Origin: Bradyrhizobium japonicum USDA 6
GTDB lineage: Bacteria > Pseudomonadota > Alphaproteobacteria > Rhizobiales > Xanthobacteraceae
DNA length: 64,000 nt
NCBI RefSeq assembly: GCF_000284375.1
Contig: NC_017249.1
Span: 2,210,001-2,274,000, forward strand
Reading direction: 5' to 3'
Below the pieces are notes generated by a model that was not told the DNA's origin, made no database searches, and saw nothing but the letters and a program-made list of their open reading frames with translations. Shown piece by piece: positions 41,626 through 51,273 of this stretch. A program made the translations under genes and the position numbers. Position 1 is the stretch's first letter; each line of letters opens with the position of its first letter.

Positions 41626-41657
41626 GAGTGAGGTCTTCTGCTTTTGTCGCCTTGTAG

Positions 41658-41792
41658 ACCCTTCTGGACCAAGATCGGCGCGCGGCCTGGCAACAGGACG
41701 GCAAGGGCTTCAACATCCAGTTGAGCTGCCTGCCATTGAACGGCCGCCTCGTGGTTCGCGAACCCAAGGCCGACGCGGAGGCGGGGCAATGA
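41658..41792 (+). pseudogene. 5'-truncated small ORF coupled to the next
   Basis: This frame (TLLDQDRRAAWQQDGKGF, NIQLSCLPLNGRLVVREPKA) looks protein-like but has no start codon after the upstream in-frame stop at 41655. Its stop TGA overlaps the ATG of the next small ORF as ATGA, as in real coupled genes. It is probably the remnant of an island gene cut at its 5' end. Confidence 0.5.
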
Positions 41793-41974
41793 GCCCAGCC
41801 GCCACGCGGGGCTACGACGTCGGCTTCAAAAGCTGGATGACATACGAACCCCTCGTGCTCGCCAGCAGCGAGCACGAGGCCATCGCCAAGGGCAAGGCCA
41901 TTTACGGCCTCGCCGGCCTCGGCGATTTTTCGTTCAGCGATTGCGGCGAAGGACTGGCTCGCCTAGGTTCATGA
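41789..41974 (+). CDS. Small hypothetical protein of the island
   Basis: The 61-residue frame starts at an ATG that overlaps the previous stop (ATGA), with GGCGGGGC upstream. The sequence (YDVGFKSWMTYEPLVLASSEHEAIAKGKAIYGLAG) has a natural composition but no known motif. The coupling is the main evidence that it is real. Confidence 0.5.
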   Translation: MSPAATRGYDVGFKSWMTYEPLVLASSEHEAIAKGKAIYGLAGLGDFSFSDCGEGLARLGS

Positions 41975-42196
41975 GCCGGAGGCGCATTCATGAACGTCGT
42001 CCTCAAGCCGGGTACGCGTTGACGATAGATCTCCGACATATTCATCCGAAGTCGATGGCAGCAGCGCGACGCCTGCCGCATTCAGGCGGTTGCCTCAGCT
42101 TCCGGCAGCAGGAGCCAAGCTCAAGACGATTGCTCAGAAAACCGCCTCTGTGCAAGACAATGGGTCCCTGTACGCGCAATAAGAGGAAACCGCGCT

Positions 42197-42640
42197 GTGA
42201 CACTCTCTCTTGACGGCGAAATTCGAGACGGACGGCATTACATGCAGGTCCGCGTCTATTTCGAAGATACCGATTCCGGCCAGATTGTTTATCACGCGAA
42301 TTTTTTGCGTTTCATGGAACGTGGCAGAACGAATTACTTGCGCCTGCTCGGCACCAATCAGCAAGCGCTGCTCGAGGAAACGCGGAACGATGCGCCGGGC
42401 TTCGCCTTCGTTGTCCGTTCGATGACAATCGATTTTCTAAAACCGGCAGTCTTGGACGACCTGCTTGACATTGTCACGGTCCCGCAAGAGGTGAGAGGCG
42501 CGTCGATTGCCTTGCTGCAGGAGTGCAGGCGCGGGGGTGATCTCTTGGTCTCGGCGCGTGTACGGGTCGCGTTTATCTCAGGCGGAAAAGCGCAGCGCAT
42601 CCCAAAGGCTCTGAGGCTTGCTATGGAAGAGCACAGATAA
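42197..42640 (+). CDS. ybgC: YbgC-like acyl-CoA thioesterase, intact, island-borne copy
   Basis: The 147-residue hot-dog thioesterase starts at GTG 42197 with AGAGGA upstream. The YbgC signature is VRVYFEDTDSGQIVYHANFLRFMERGR, with catalytic D in EDTD. Base composition is more AT-rich than the surrounding core genes. A truncated native copy lies in inverted orientation at 42722-42806, and the Tol genes normally found next to ybgC are absent. It may supply the ybgC function lost by the native gene. Confidence 0.9.
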   Translation: MTLSLDGEIRDGRHYMQVRVYFEDTDSGQIVYHANFLRFMERGRTNYLRLLGTNQQALLEETRNDAPGFAFVVRSMTIDFLKPAVLDDLLDIVTVPQEVRGASIALLQECRRGGDLLVSARVRVAFISGGKAQRIPKALRLAMEEHR

Positions 42641-42721
42641 ATCTGCCTTTCGTTCACGCTTTAACGCTCCAGCGACCCAATGAAATCAATGCGTTGGCCT
42701 TTTGTTGCGATATCGTCAAGT

Positions 42722-42806
42722 CAGAGAAGTCCGTGTCCTCGTAGTAGACGCGGACCTGCATGTGATGGCGGCCGTCGCGGATCTCGCCGTCGAGATGGGC
42801 TGTCAC
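42722..42806 (-). pseudogene. ybgC: Native ybgC, 5' fragment only (about 28 codons)
   Basis: Read from GTG 42806 on the minus strand, it begins like YbgC (DGEIRDGRHH, then MQVRVYYEDTDFS) and the homology stops abruptly after S, where G-I-V-Y-H is expected. It lies 70 bases downstream of the phosphoesterase stop on the same strand as ruvCAB. Its DNA differs from the intact copy at about one base in five, so it is not a recent duplicate. Confidence 0.85.
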
Positions 42807-42875
42807 GTCGCGAGCCTCTTTGCTTTTTGCAACCGGCCCGTTTTGCGCAAAAACAGCCGGCTGCGCAAGCGCAGG

Positions 42876-43790
42876 TTATGCCACGGCCGGCGTCCTTCCC
42901 AGCGTCACCTCGACGATTTCCGGCGGCACGCCGACGCGGACCGGCATGATGCTGCAACCGAGGCCGCCGGAGACGATGACGTCACATTTCAGCCGGAAGT
43001 GACCATAGGCGAGCCGCACGCCGTGCTGAGGCGAAACAGCCGGCGACCAGCCGAACAGGCGGACCTGGCCGCCATGGGTATGGCCGGACAGTTGCAGCGC
43101 GACGCGCGCGGGTACGAGCGGCGCGATATTTGGCTCGTGCGCGAGCAGGATGACCGGCGCATCGTCGGTGACCTTCGCCAGCGTGCCCGCGAGATCGTCG
43201 GCGCCAAGCCGATGCGCGCGGCCATAGCGCTTCGCGGGATAGTAGGCGAGCTGATCGCCGAGGCCCGCGAGCCAGAAGGAGCGTCCGTCCTTGGTGAGAC
43301 GCACGACGTCGTTCTCGTAGACGGGAATGCCGGCCGCCTCCAGCGCGCGATGGGCGGCTGTCGGCCCGTGACCGGCCTGCTGCACGGCCCTGTCCACCCA
43401 GTAGTCGTGATTGCCCATGACGGCATGGACGCCGAGCGGTGCCTTGAGGCCCGCGAGCACCCTGGCCCATTCGCTCGACGGAATGATGCGCGTGACCTGG
43501 TGAACACCCGCGACATAGTCGCCGAGCAGCACGATGACATCGGCGTTGAGCGCATTGGTGCGATCGACGATGCCCTCGATCCGCTCCAGCGACATCCAGG
43601 GATCGCAGGCATGAATGTCGGTGACGATGGCGATCTTGAGCGGAAAATCCGCCGGCCATTGCCGCGGGGTCGGGTGATAGCGGGTGACGCGGAGCCGCAG
43701 CGGCTCGATGCCGACGCCATAGGCCGCGGTCGAGACACCGAGCGCGGACAGGCCGCCGATGGAACGGATGAGATGACGACGCGTGATCAT
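42876..43790 (-). CDS. Metallophosphoesterase with Tat-like N terminus (YkuE type)
   Basis: From ATG 43790 the protein has 304 residues. The N terminus MITRRHLIRSIGG carries twin arginines and a weak hydrophobic segment. Calcineurin-like motifs are VTDIHACDPW, LLGDYV, MGNHDYW, LAHEPN and SGHTHGGQ. This is the YkuE/LpxH-like phosphodiesterase group. It lies 151 bases after ruvB on the same strand and upstream of the native ybgC fragment. The substrate is unknown, perhaps a lipid pyrophosphate. Confidence 0.87.
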   Translation of the reverse strand: MITRRHLIRSIGGLSALGVSTAAYGVGIEPLRLRVTRYHPTPRQWPADFPLKIAIVTDIHACDPWMSLERIEGIVDRTNALNADVIVLLGDYVAGVHQVTRIIPSSEWARVLAGLKAPLGVHAVMGNHDYWVDRAVQQAGHGPTAAHRALEAAGIPVYENDVVRLTKDGRSFWLAGLGDQLAYYPAKRYGRAHRLGADDLAGTLAKVTDDAPVILLAHEPNIAPLVPARVALQLSGHTHGGQVRLFGWSPAVSPQHGVRLAYGHFRLKCDVIVSGGLGCSIMPVRVGVPPEIVEVTLGRTPAVA

Positions 43791-43941
43791 AGAAGCCCGA
43801 TGGTGATGCAGCTTTTGTGATGCGGCCCGATTGGAGCGGAATTGGGGTCCGCTCGTGCAGACGGCCTGCATTTGCGTGCAGACCGTTTGCACAAAGGTTA
43901 CCGGAAGTTCATGACAACCGACGCACCTTGCATCAACGCAA

Positions 43942-45000
43942 TCAGTCGTCGCTCTCGTCCGTGCCGAACAGGCCGAACTGTGCCGCGGCATCGCGCGAGG
44001 GCTCGGCGATGCCGAGATGGCGGAAGGCGTGCGAGGTGAGCAGGCGGCCGCGCGGGGTGCGCTGGAGATAGCCGCACTGAATGAGATAAGGCTCGATGAT
44101 GTCCTCGATCGCATCGCGCGGCTCGGACAAAGCGGCAGCCATCGTCTCGACGCCGACCGGGCCGCCGCCATAGTTCTGCGCGATGGTCGTGAGGTAGCGG
44201 CGGTCCATGGCATCGAGGCCGGCGGCGTCGACCTCGAGCGCGCTCAGCGCGTGGTCGGCGATCTTGCGGTCGATCGAGGCGGCATCGGCGGCGGAGGCGA
44301 AATCGCGCACGCGGCGCAGCAGGCGGCCGGCGATGCGCGGCGTGCCACGGGCGCGGCGCGCGATCTCGTTGGCACCGTCGGCGCTCATACCGACATTGAG
44401 CACGCGCGCGCCGCGGGTGACGATGCTTTCCAGCTCTTCGATCGTATAGAAGTTGAGCCGGACCGGGATGCCGAAGCGATCGCGCAAGGGATTGGTGAGC
44501 AGGCCAGCGCGTGTGGTGGCGCCGACGAGCGTGAATTTCGACAGCTCGATCTTCACCGAGCGTGCCGCCGGGCCCTCGCCGATGATCAGGTCGAGTTGAA
44601 AGTCCTCCATCGCGGGATAGAGCACCTCTTCCACCGCCGGGCTCAGGCGATGGATCTCGTCGATGAAGAGCACGTCGCGCTCTTCGAGGTTGGTGAGGAG
44701 TGCGGCGAGATCGCCAGCCTTCGCGATCACCGGACCCGAGGTGGCGCGAAAGCCGACGCCGAGCTCCTTGGCGACGATCTGCGCCAGCGTGGTCTTGCCG
44801 AGGCCGGGGGGGCCTACGAACAGCACGTGATCGAGCGCCTCGCCGCGCTTGCGTGCCGCCTCGATGAAGATCGAGAGGTTCTTGCGCGCCTGCTGCTGGC
44901 CGACGAAGTCGGACAGCGATTGCGGACGCAGCGCGGTGTCGCCGACATCGTCGCTGCGGCGCTCGGGCGAGACCATGCGGTTGGCCTTGGGGTCGCTCAC
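43942..45000 (-). CDS. ruvB: Holliday junction branch migration helicase RuvB
   Basis: The 352-residue AAA+ ATPase shows Walker [11 protein letters not shown], Walker B LFIDEIHR, sensor 1 GATTRAG, and the arginine-finger region GPAARS. A C-terminal winged helix ([18 protein letters not shown]) binds DNA. Its start overlaps the ruvA stop by four bases. It works with RuvA and RuvC on Holliday junctions. Confidence 0.98.
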   Translation of the reverse strand: MSDPKANRMVSPERRSDDVGDTALRPQSLSDFVGQQQARKNLSIFIEAARKRGEALDHVLFVGPPGLGKTTLAQIVAKELGVGFRATSGPVIAKAGDLAALLTNLEERDVLFIDEIHRLSPAVEEVLYPAMEDFQLDLIIGEGPAARSVKIELSKFTLVGATTRAGLLTNPLRDRFGIPVRLNFYTIEELESIVTRGARVLNVGMSADGANEIARRARGTPRIAGRLLRRVRDFASAADAASIDRKIADHALSALEVDAAGLDAMDRRYLTTIAQNYGGGPVGVETMAAALSEPRDAIEDIIEPYLIQCGYLQRTPRGRLLTSHAFRHLGIAEPSRDAAAQFGLFGTDESDD

Positions 45001-45614
45001 TTCGCGAGCTCCTTGAGGCCGAGGCGAATGAGCTGTGCGGTCTCGGCATGCTCACCCGCGCTACGCGATGCCGATGCGATGGCCGCGGCGGCCTGCGGCT
45101 GGCCGTAACCGAGATTGACGAGCGCCGAGATCGCATCTGCCACCGGGCGCGGCGCGCGCTGGTCGTCGACGGCGCCGGCGAGATGCACGACGGCGGGATC
45201 GACATTGGCGAAGGCCGGCGCCTTGTCCTTCAATTCGGTGACGATGCGCTCGGCCACCTTGGGGCCGACACCGGGCGTACGCGCCACCGCGGCCTTGTCA
45301 CGGAGCGCAATGGCGTTGGCGAGATCGGAAGGCGCCAGCGTGCCGAGCACGGCGAGCGCGACCTTGGCGCCGACGCCCTGCACGGTCTGGAGCAGGCGAA
45401 ACCATTCGCGCTCCTGGTCGGTGCGGAAGCCGAACAGCTTGATCTGGTCCTCGCGGACATAGGTCTCGATCGACAGCACCGCGACCTCGCCGGGCGCCGG
45501 CAGATGCTGAAGCGTGCGCGCCGAGCAATGCACCTGATAGCCGACGCCGCCGACGTCGAGGAGGACATAATCCTCGCCGTAGGAATCGATCAGGCCCTTG
45601 AGCTTGCCGATCAT
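44997..45614 (-). CDS. ruvA: Holliday junction DNA helicase RuvA
   Basis: The 205-residue protein starts [31 protein letters not shown], the RuvA OB-fold. Helix-hairpin-helix motifs follow ([13 protein letters not shown] and [13 protein letters not shown]), and a C-terminal RuvB-contact domain ([16 protein letters not shown]). Both its ends overlap neighbouring ruv genes as ATGA. Confidence 0.98.
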   Translation of the reverse strand: MIGKLKGLIDSYGEDYVLLDVGGVGYQVHCSARTLQHLPAPGEVAVLSIETYVREDQIKLFGFRTDQEREWFRLLQTVQGVGAKVALAVLGTLAPSDLANAIALRDKAAVARTPGVGPKVAERIVTELKDKAPAFANVDPAVVHLAGAVDDQRAPRPVADAISALVNLGYGQPQAAAAIASASRSAGEHAETAQLIRLGLKELAK

Positions 45615-46138
45615 AAGCCCGCCACCTTCAGCCTGAGTGCCGTGCTCTGGCGGTGATGGGCGTGGGTGATGGCGATGGCGAGCGCGTCGGCGGCGTCCGA
45701 GGACGGCGGCTCGGCTTTCGGCAGCAAAATCTTCAGCATCATCGCGATCTGGTGCTTGTCGGCGTGGCCGGCGCCGACCACCGTCTTCTTGACCTGGTTC
45801 GGCGCGTATTCGGCGACGGTAATGCCGAACATCGCGGGCGCCAGCATGGCGACGCCGCGGGCCTGACCGAGCTTCAGCGTCGCGACGCCGTCCTTGTTCA
45901 CAAAGGTCTGCTCGACCGCGGCTTCCATCGGCTTGTGACCGGACAGGACGGCGGCAAGCCCCTCATGGATCGCGAGCAGCCGGCTCGCCAGCGGTAAATC
46001 GTCCGGCGGTTCCACCGAGCCGCAGGCGACGTAGATCAAACGATTGCCCTCGGCCTCAATCACGCCCCAGCCGGTGCGGCGCAGGCCGGGGTCGATGCCG
46101 ATGATGCGAACGGGGCCACGAATCGGGAGCGCAGTCAT
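45611..46138 (-). CDS. ruvC: Holliday junction endonuclease RuvC
   Basis: The 175-residue protein shows [18 protein letters not shown] with the first catalytic Asp, [20 protein letters not shown] with the glutamate region, and [19 protein letters not shown] with the final Asp pair. It is the first gene of the ruvCAB operon here. Confidence 0.98.
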   Translation of the reverse strand: MTALPIRGPVRIIGIDPGLRRTGWGVIEAEGNRLIYVACGSVEPPDDLPLASRLLAIHEGLAAVLSGHKPMEAAVEQTFVNKDGVATLKLGQARGVAMLAPAMFGITVAEYAPNQVKKTVVGAGHADKHQIAMMLKILLPKAEPPSSDAADALAIAITHAHHRQSTALRLKVAGL

Positions 46139-46249
46139 GGGCCAGTGATAGCGGCTGGCTGCGGTGGGGGAAACAGAAACAGAACGGAAGTAACAGGGGA
46201 AGTGGGGTGCCGCGATTGGGTGCCCGCGGTGACGACCACAAGATACGCC

Positions 46250-46370
46250 GTCATACCCCGTGAAGGCGGGGTATCCAGTACGCCGCGGCTTCTCCGTTTC
46301 CCTCAGACGTCTCTGGAATACCGGGTCGCCCGGACAAGCCGGGTCGCCCGGACAAGCCGGGCGACGACAG
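46250..46370. repeat. Intergenic palindromic repeat with internal tandem duplication
   Basis: It starts GTCATACCCCGTGAAGGCGG with GGTATCCAGTA and ends GGGTCGCCCGGACAAGCCGG-type palindrome followed by GCGACGAC. The 18-base unit GGGTCGCCCGGACAAGCC occurs twice in tandem. It is the same class as 1112 and 9990, located between ruvC and yebC. Confidence 0.75.
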
Positions 46371-46394
46371 CGGAATCTGGGACTGGTGGCGACC

Positions 46395-47141
46395 TCAGCC
46401 GCCCATCTTCGCCATCAGCGCGTCCGACACCTCGAAATTGGCGTAGACCTGCTGGACGTCGTCGTGCTCGTTGAGCAGGTCCATCAGCTTCAGGAGCTTC
46501 TCGCCGGTCTCGTCGTCGACCGCGACCGTATTCTGCGGCTTCCAGATCAGCGCGGCCTTGCGCGGCTCGCCGAACTTGGCTTCCAGCGCCTTGGCGACGT
46601 CGCGATAGCCTTCGGTCGAGGCGTAGATCTCGTGTCCGCCTTCGCCCGAGACCACGTCGTCGGCGCCGGCCTCGATCGCGGCATCCAACACAGCATCGTC
46701 GGAGGCGACGCTGCGGTCGTATTCGATGATACCGGTGCGGTCGAACATGAAGGAGACCGAGCCGGTTTCGCCGAGATTGCCGCCCGACTTGGTGAAGAAG
46801 GAGCGGATGTCGGAGGCGGCGCGGTTGCGATTGTCGGTCAGCGCCTCGACGATGACGGCGACGCCGCCGGGGCCGTAACCCTCGTAGCGGATCTCGTCGT
46901 AGTTCTCGCCCTCGTTGCCGAGCGCCTTCTTGACGGCGCGCTCGATATTGTCCTTCGGCATGTTCTCCTGGCGCGCCGCGATGATGGCGGCACGCAGGCG
47001 CGGGTTCATGTTGGGATCGGGCGTGCCCAGCTTGGCCGCGACGGTGATTTCCCGCGCCAGCTTGCCGAACAGCTTCGACTTCTGGGCATCCTGCCGCCCC
47101 TTGCGGTGCATGATGTTCTTGAATTGGGAATGTCCGGCCAT
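46395..47141 (-). CDS. yebC: YebC/PmpR family DNA-binding regulatory protein
   Basis: The 248-residue protein has the family start [20 protein letters not shown], the central [14 protein letters not shown], and [23 protein letters not shown]. These are invariant marks. YebC acts in the cytoplasm as a transcription or translation-associated factor. It lies upstream of ruvC, as in many alphaproteobacteria. Confidence 0.97.
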   Translation of the reverse strand: MAGHSQFKNIMHRKGRQDAQKSKLFGKLAREITVAAKLGTPDPNMNPRLRAAIIAARQENMPKDNIERAVKKALGNEGENYDEIRYEGYGPGGVAVIVEALTDNRNRAASDIRSFFTKSGGNLGETGSVSFMFDRTGIIEYDRSVASDDAVLDAAIEAGADDVVSGEGGHEIYASTEGYRDVAKALEAKFGEPRKAALIWKPQNTVAVDDETGEKLLKLMDLLNEHDDVQQVYANFEVSDALMAKMGG

Positions 47142-47344
47142 GCGTGTCTCGTCAGGAATCGTGCGCCAAAGGTGAGCGTGGGAAGCGCGGCCTTATAGGC
47201 CGCCAACCCACCGGAATGAAAGAGGCTCTACGACTTTAAGGTAATACCGTAGTGCCCTGTGCCTAGGAGTCAGGCACCGTTAACCATGATTTCATTCCGA
47301 CTTGCGAAAATAGCAACCGCCCGTTCCCCGACAAGAGTGACCTG

Positions 47345-49093
47345 ATGGCGTTCGCATTGTTTCGGAAGCGTCTGCCCGACTTGTCCGCGCCTGTGGCCCC
47401 CCCACAGGCCGCGCCGTCGCCGGTCGATCCCGCGCCCGGCCCGTCGGCCGAGGGCGATTCCGCCAGGGAAATCCTGGAACTGCTGGAACTCGAGCTCGGC
47501 GCCATGATCCGCCAGCTCGAGCGCGCCGCCAACGCGGTCGCCGGCGGCGCGGAGGCGACCGCGGCAACGCTCGCGGATATTCGCGAGCGCACCGACGCCC
47601 TCACCGGCCGCACCAATGCGGCGCAATCGACCGCCTCCACCTTTGCCCATGCCGCCGACAAGTTCACCCAGTCCGCGCAAGGCATCGGCGCGCAGGTGCG
47701 CGAGGCCGGCAAGCTCGCCGACGAAGCCAGCGCCGCGGCGCAGGAAGCCCGCGCCAATGTCGACCGCCTGCGTGAATCCTCCGCCGCCATCGGCAATGTC
47801 GTCAATCTGATCGCACAGATCGCGCGGCAGACGACGCTGCTCGCGCTCAACTCGACCATCGAGGCCGCGCGTGCGGGCGCGGCCGGCAAGGGCTTTGCGG
47901 TCGTCGCCACCGAAGTGAAAGCGCTCGCGGTGCAGACCCAGGGCGCAACGGAGGAGATCACCAGGAAGATCGACGCGCTCCAGCGCGACGCCGCCGGCTC
48001 GGCCGACGCCGTGCATCGCATCGCGCAGGCGATCGAGGCGATCCGTCCGGTGTTCGACACCGTCAACGGCGCGGTCGCCGAGCAGAATGCCACCACCAGC
48101 GAGGTCTCCGGCAACGCGGCAAGCGCGTCGCAGTTCATCATCTCGGTCGGCGAGAGCGCGGCCGAGATCGATGCCGCGACCAAGGCGGCCGAGACCCACG
48201 GCGAGAACGTCGCCAGCGCCGGCAAGGCCGTCACCACCTTCGCGCGCAAGCTGAAATCGCGTTGCGCGGTGCTGCTGCGCCAGAGCGAGCACGACGACCG
48301 TCGCAAGACCGAGCGGCTGCCCTGCCATCTCAAGTTCGAAACCGCGCGCGGCGTGTTGCAGGTCTACGAGATCGCGATGGACGGCGTGCTGATCGGCGGC
48401 GCGGAGGCGGCGAAGCTTGCCACGCAGGCCGTCGTCGACGGCACCCTCGAAGGCGTCGGCGCCTGCCGCCTGCGCGTCATCGAGCAGACCAAGGCCGGCG
48501 CCCGCGCGCAATTCGTCAGCCCCAACGCCGATCTCAGCGAGAAGATCGAAGACAGGCTCTGGTCGATCCACGAGGAAAACACCGAGTTCGTCACCCGCGC
48601 CATGGAAGCCGGCACGGCGCTGACCCGGATCTTCGAGCAGGCGGTTGCACGCGGCGAGGTCAGGATCGACGACCTCTTCGATACCGACTATGCGGAGATC
48701 GCCGGCACCAATCCGCAGCAATACCGCACGAAATATCTGGACTGGGCCGACCGCGCGCTGCCGCCGTTCCAGGAAGCCTTTCTCGCCAAGGAACCGCGCA
48801 TGGCGTTCTGCGCCATGGTCGACCGCAACGGCTTCCTGCCGGTGCACAACAAGATCTATTCGCATCCGCAGCGGCCGGGCGATGTCGCCTGGAACACCGC
48901 CAACAGCCGCAACCGGCGGATCTTCAACGATCCGGCGGGGCTCGCCGCCGCGCGCAACCTGCGCTCGTACCTGGTCCAGAGCTATGCCCGCGACATGGGC
49001 AACGGCAACACCGTGATGATGCGCGAGATCGACGTTCCGATCCGCGTGCAGGGCCGGCACTGGGGCGGATTCCGCACGGCCTACAAGCTGTAG
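47345..49093 (+). CDS. Soluble chemoreceptor with MCP signalling, PilZ and C-terminal sensor-like domains
   Basis: The 582-residue protein has no membrane segment. Order: Pro-rich N-terminal linker (15-40); MCP signalling coiled coil (about 45-300) with hairpin tip region [21 protein letters not shown]; a PilZ-like domain (DDRRKTERLPCHLKF with D-G-V-L-I-G-G, about 318-380); and a C-terminal domain of about 190 residues (YAEIAGTNPQQYRTKYLDW, WNTANSRNRRIF, HWGGFR). The PilZ part could couple chemotaxis to c-di-GMP. The tip differs slightly from the usual E-I-A[10 protein letters not shown]. Confidence 0.9.
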   Translation: MAFALFRKRLPDLSAPVAPPQAAPSPVDPAPGPSAEGDSAREILELLELELGAMIRQLERAANAVAGGAEATAATLADIRERTDALTGRTNAAQSTASTFAHAADKFTQSAQGIGAQVREAGKLADEASAAAQEARANVDRLRESSAAIGNVVNLIAQIARQTTLLALNSTIEAARAGAAGKGFAVVATEVKALAVQTQGATEEITRKIDALQRDAAGSADAVHRIAQAIEAIRPVFDTVNGAVAEQNATTSEVSGNAASASQFIISVGESAAEIDAATKAAETHGENVASAGKAVTTFARKLKSRCAVLLRQSEHDDRRKTERLPCHLKFETARGVLQVYEIAMDGVLIGGAEAAKLATQAVVDGTLEGVGACRLRVIEQTKAGARAQFVSPNADLSEKIEDRLWSIHEENTEFVTRAMEAGTALTRIFEQAVARGEVRIDDLFDTDYAEIAGTNPQQYRTKYLDWADRALPPFQEAFLAKEPRMAFCAMVDRNGFLPVHNKIYSHPQRPGDVAWNTANSRNRRIFNDPAGLAAARNLRSYLVQSYARDMGNGNTVMMREIDVPIRVQGRHWGGFRTAYKL

Positions 49094-49201
49094 TGCGCGC
49101 TCAGGCAAGACGCCGGCCGCGAATCACCCTTTAAGGCTGGAGTTGGAATGGGAATGCCGCGGAGAGCCGGCGAACGGCTCTGACTGGAGGACTCTCAAAA
49201 C

Positions 49202-50626
49202 ATGTCCGTCGCACAACTTGCAGTCCTGGACACCGGCTCCAACCGGACACTTGCCGAACGTCTGATCGACCAGCTCGCCGACCGCATCGGCGGTCTCGGC
49301 GTCGAGCTCGCCGACATCGCCGGCAACGTCCAGGAAGTCGCAAACCGCGTCGCGAACCAGTCCGAACGGTTTCATCACCTCCAGGAGACGGCCGAGACGA
49401 TGGTCTCGGCCAATCACGATATCGCCAATGCCTCACAAGCGGTGCAATCGACCGCATCGGCGGCGGTCGGCGAGATCGCGCAGTCGCGCGGCGCGGTCGA
49501 CACCGCGGTCAGCCACATCTCCGAGCTCGTCGCAGCCGTGGAGCGGATCGAGGCCCGCCTGAGCGCGGTCGGCTCGGCACTGGCGCAGGTGGCAAAGGTG
49601 TCCGGCTCGATCGAGGCGATCGCCAAGCAGACCAATTTGCTCGCGCTCAACGCCACCATCGAAGCGGCCCGCGCCGGCAATGCCGGCCGCGGCTTTGCGG
49701 TGGTGGCAAGCGAGGTCAAGAATCTCGCGGAGGCCACCCGTGCGGCCACGCATCAGATCTCCGACACCGTGCGCGATCTCGACGGCCAGATCGAAGGCCT
49801 GATCGGCGAGAGCAGCGACGCCTCGCAACGCGCCAAGACGGCCGGCGAAGGCGCCCAGCAGATCTCCGGCATCATCTCGCGGGTCCAGCAGGGTTTTGCC
49901 TCGGTGGAAGCGGAGATCGACAGCGTCACGCGCGCCGCCACCTCCAATCTCGGCCATTGCGACACAGTCATCAGCGAGCTCAACGAACTCGCCAAGGGCG
50001 TCGACCTGTCCTCGCGCGATCTCAAGAACGCCGATCAGCGCGTGACAAAACTGCTCGACACGTCCGAAGCGCTGATCGCGATGATCGCCGACAGCGGCGT
50101 GGAGACATCGGATGCGCCGCTGATCCGCGTCGTCGTCGAGACCGCAAGGCGGATCTCGGACGAGTTCGAGGCCGCAATCGACCGCGGCGAGATCACGCTC
50201 GACCAGCTCCTGGACGAGAACTACCGGGAAATCCCCGGCACCGATCCCAAGCAATACAAGACCAGCTACGTCGACTTCACCGACCGCGTGCTGCCCGCCA
50301 TCCAGGACCCGATCCAGAAGTCAGACCCCCGCATCGTGTTCTGCGTCGCCTGGGCCAAGGGCGGCTATCTGCCGACCCACAACCCGAACTACCGCCTGCC
50401 GCAGGGCAAGGACCCCGTCTGGAACAACGCCAATTGCCGCAACCGCCGCCTGTTCAGCGACCGCGCGGTGAAGAAGGTCGCGGCCAACACAAAACCGTTC
50501 CTGCTCCAGACCTATCGCCGCGACATGGGCGGCGGGCAGTTCGTGCTGATGAAGGACCTGTCCTCGCCGATCGTGATCCGCGGCAAGCACTGGGGCGCCT
50601 TCCGGATGGGATTTCGGCAGAGCTGA
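49202..50626 (+). CDS. Soluble chemoreceptor with shared C-terminal sensor-like domain
   Basis: The 474-residue protein has no membrane segment. An MCP signalling domain (about 30-280, tip [20 protein letters not shown]) is followed by the same C-terminal domain as the upstream gene ([37 protein letters not shown]). It lacks the PilZ insert. It lies 108 bases downstream on the same strand, so the pair arose by duplication plus insertion or loss of PilZ. It likely senses a cytoplasmic or redox cue. Confidence 0.9.
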   Translation: MSVAQLAVLDTGSNRTLAERLIDQLADRIGGLGVELADIAGNVQEVANRVANQSERFHHLQETAETMVSANHDIANASQAVQSTASAAVGEIAQSRGAVDTAVSHISELVAAVERIEARLSAVGSALAQVAKVSGSIEAIAKQTNLLALNATIEAARAGNAGRGFAVVASEVKNLAEATRAATHQISDTVRDLDGQIEGLIGESSDASQRAKTAGEGAQQISGIISRVQQGFASVEAEIDSVTRAATSNLGHCDTVISELNELAKGVDLSSRDLKNADQRVTKLLDTSEALIAMIADSGVETSDAPLIRVVVETARRISDEFEAAIDRGEITLDQLLDENYREIPGTDPKQYKTSYVDFTDRVLPAIQDPIQKSDPRIVFCVAWAKGGYLPTHNPNYRLPQGKDPVWNNANCRNRRLFSDRAVKKVAANTKPFLLQTYRRDMGGGQFVLMKDLSSPIVIRGKHWGAFRMGFRQS

Positions 50627-50671
50627 CGCCCGCCGCGACGGCAGCCCTGGCGTCCCTGAATCAAAAATCCG

Positions 50672-50696
50672 GAAAACAACCCCATGCACAGTAGCC
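50672..50696 (+). repeat. Repeat GAAAACAACCCC.., copy 2
   Basis: The 25-base core is identical to the complement at 38075-38100 and both are followed by ATCAATGGnTTG. It lies 46 bases after the second chemoreceptor gene. Confidence 0.65.
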
Positions 50697-51204
50697 GGGG
50701 CGTGGGGAATCAATGGCTTGGATGCCTGATGAAGAGACTCACCTAGCGCGCCGACGGAGGTGCGTTCCCTCCCCCGCAAGGGGGGAACGGAGAGAGCTGC
50801 GCCTTGCCGCCGGCCGAGCCTGATCGGACTTCAACTCATCACGCTGCACGTGTTGAATGTGGCCATTGCTCCGTCGGGCAAAACAGGAGCATGATGTCAT
50901 CATCACGCATGTCGGCCGTCCGGCCATTGGCCGTTGCAATTGATCCCGTGCCCGCGCGCGCTGCCGCCCGACTTTCCCAATCGCACGTATTTCATCATCG
51001 CATGAATTTTCGCATTCGCACGATCATCTGCGGCGATCAACGGTGCTGCGACGAAAATGCGTCAAAACATGACGCTTATCATATCAATTAGCCCAATTCC
51101 GTTGCAGCAATCGCCGCACAAATTCGTGAACGTCATGGCCTGACGCGCCGGCAGCGCAAATATGCATCGCCGGAAATTCTGGCGCTTCATCGTTTCGCAT
51201 CGGT
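50697..51204. other. Intergenic region, no gene seen
   Basis: This region includes a hairpin (GTTCCC..CCCCGCAAGGGG..GAAC, about 50764-50790) that could terminate chemoreceptor transcription. An AT-rich stretch follows (50990-51200) that likely holds the promoter of the molybdenum hydroxylase operon. ATGCGTCAAAACATGACGC near 51057 is partly palindromic. No protein-like frame was found. Confidence 0.55.
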
Positions 51205-51273
51205 ATGATTATTGTCGCGCACGAATTCGCCGACCTGATCGCCGCAAGCGATCAAGCGAGCAAGGGGATGCTT

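Noticed and set aside
46301-46376. Short CRISPR-like array
   Set aside because: Only two tandem copies of an 18-base unit without spacers, inside a known class of palindromic repeat.
47270-49108. 612-codon minus-strand frame opposite the first chemoreceptor
   Set aside because: It is the antisense shadow of a clearly real MCP gene, as often happens in high-GC DNA, and shows no family motif.
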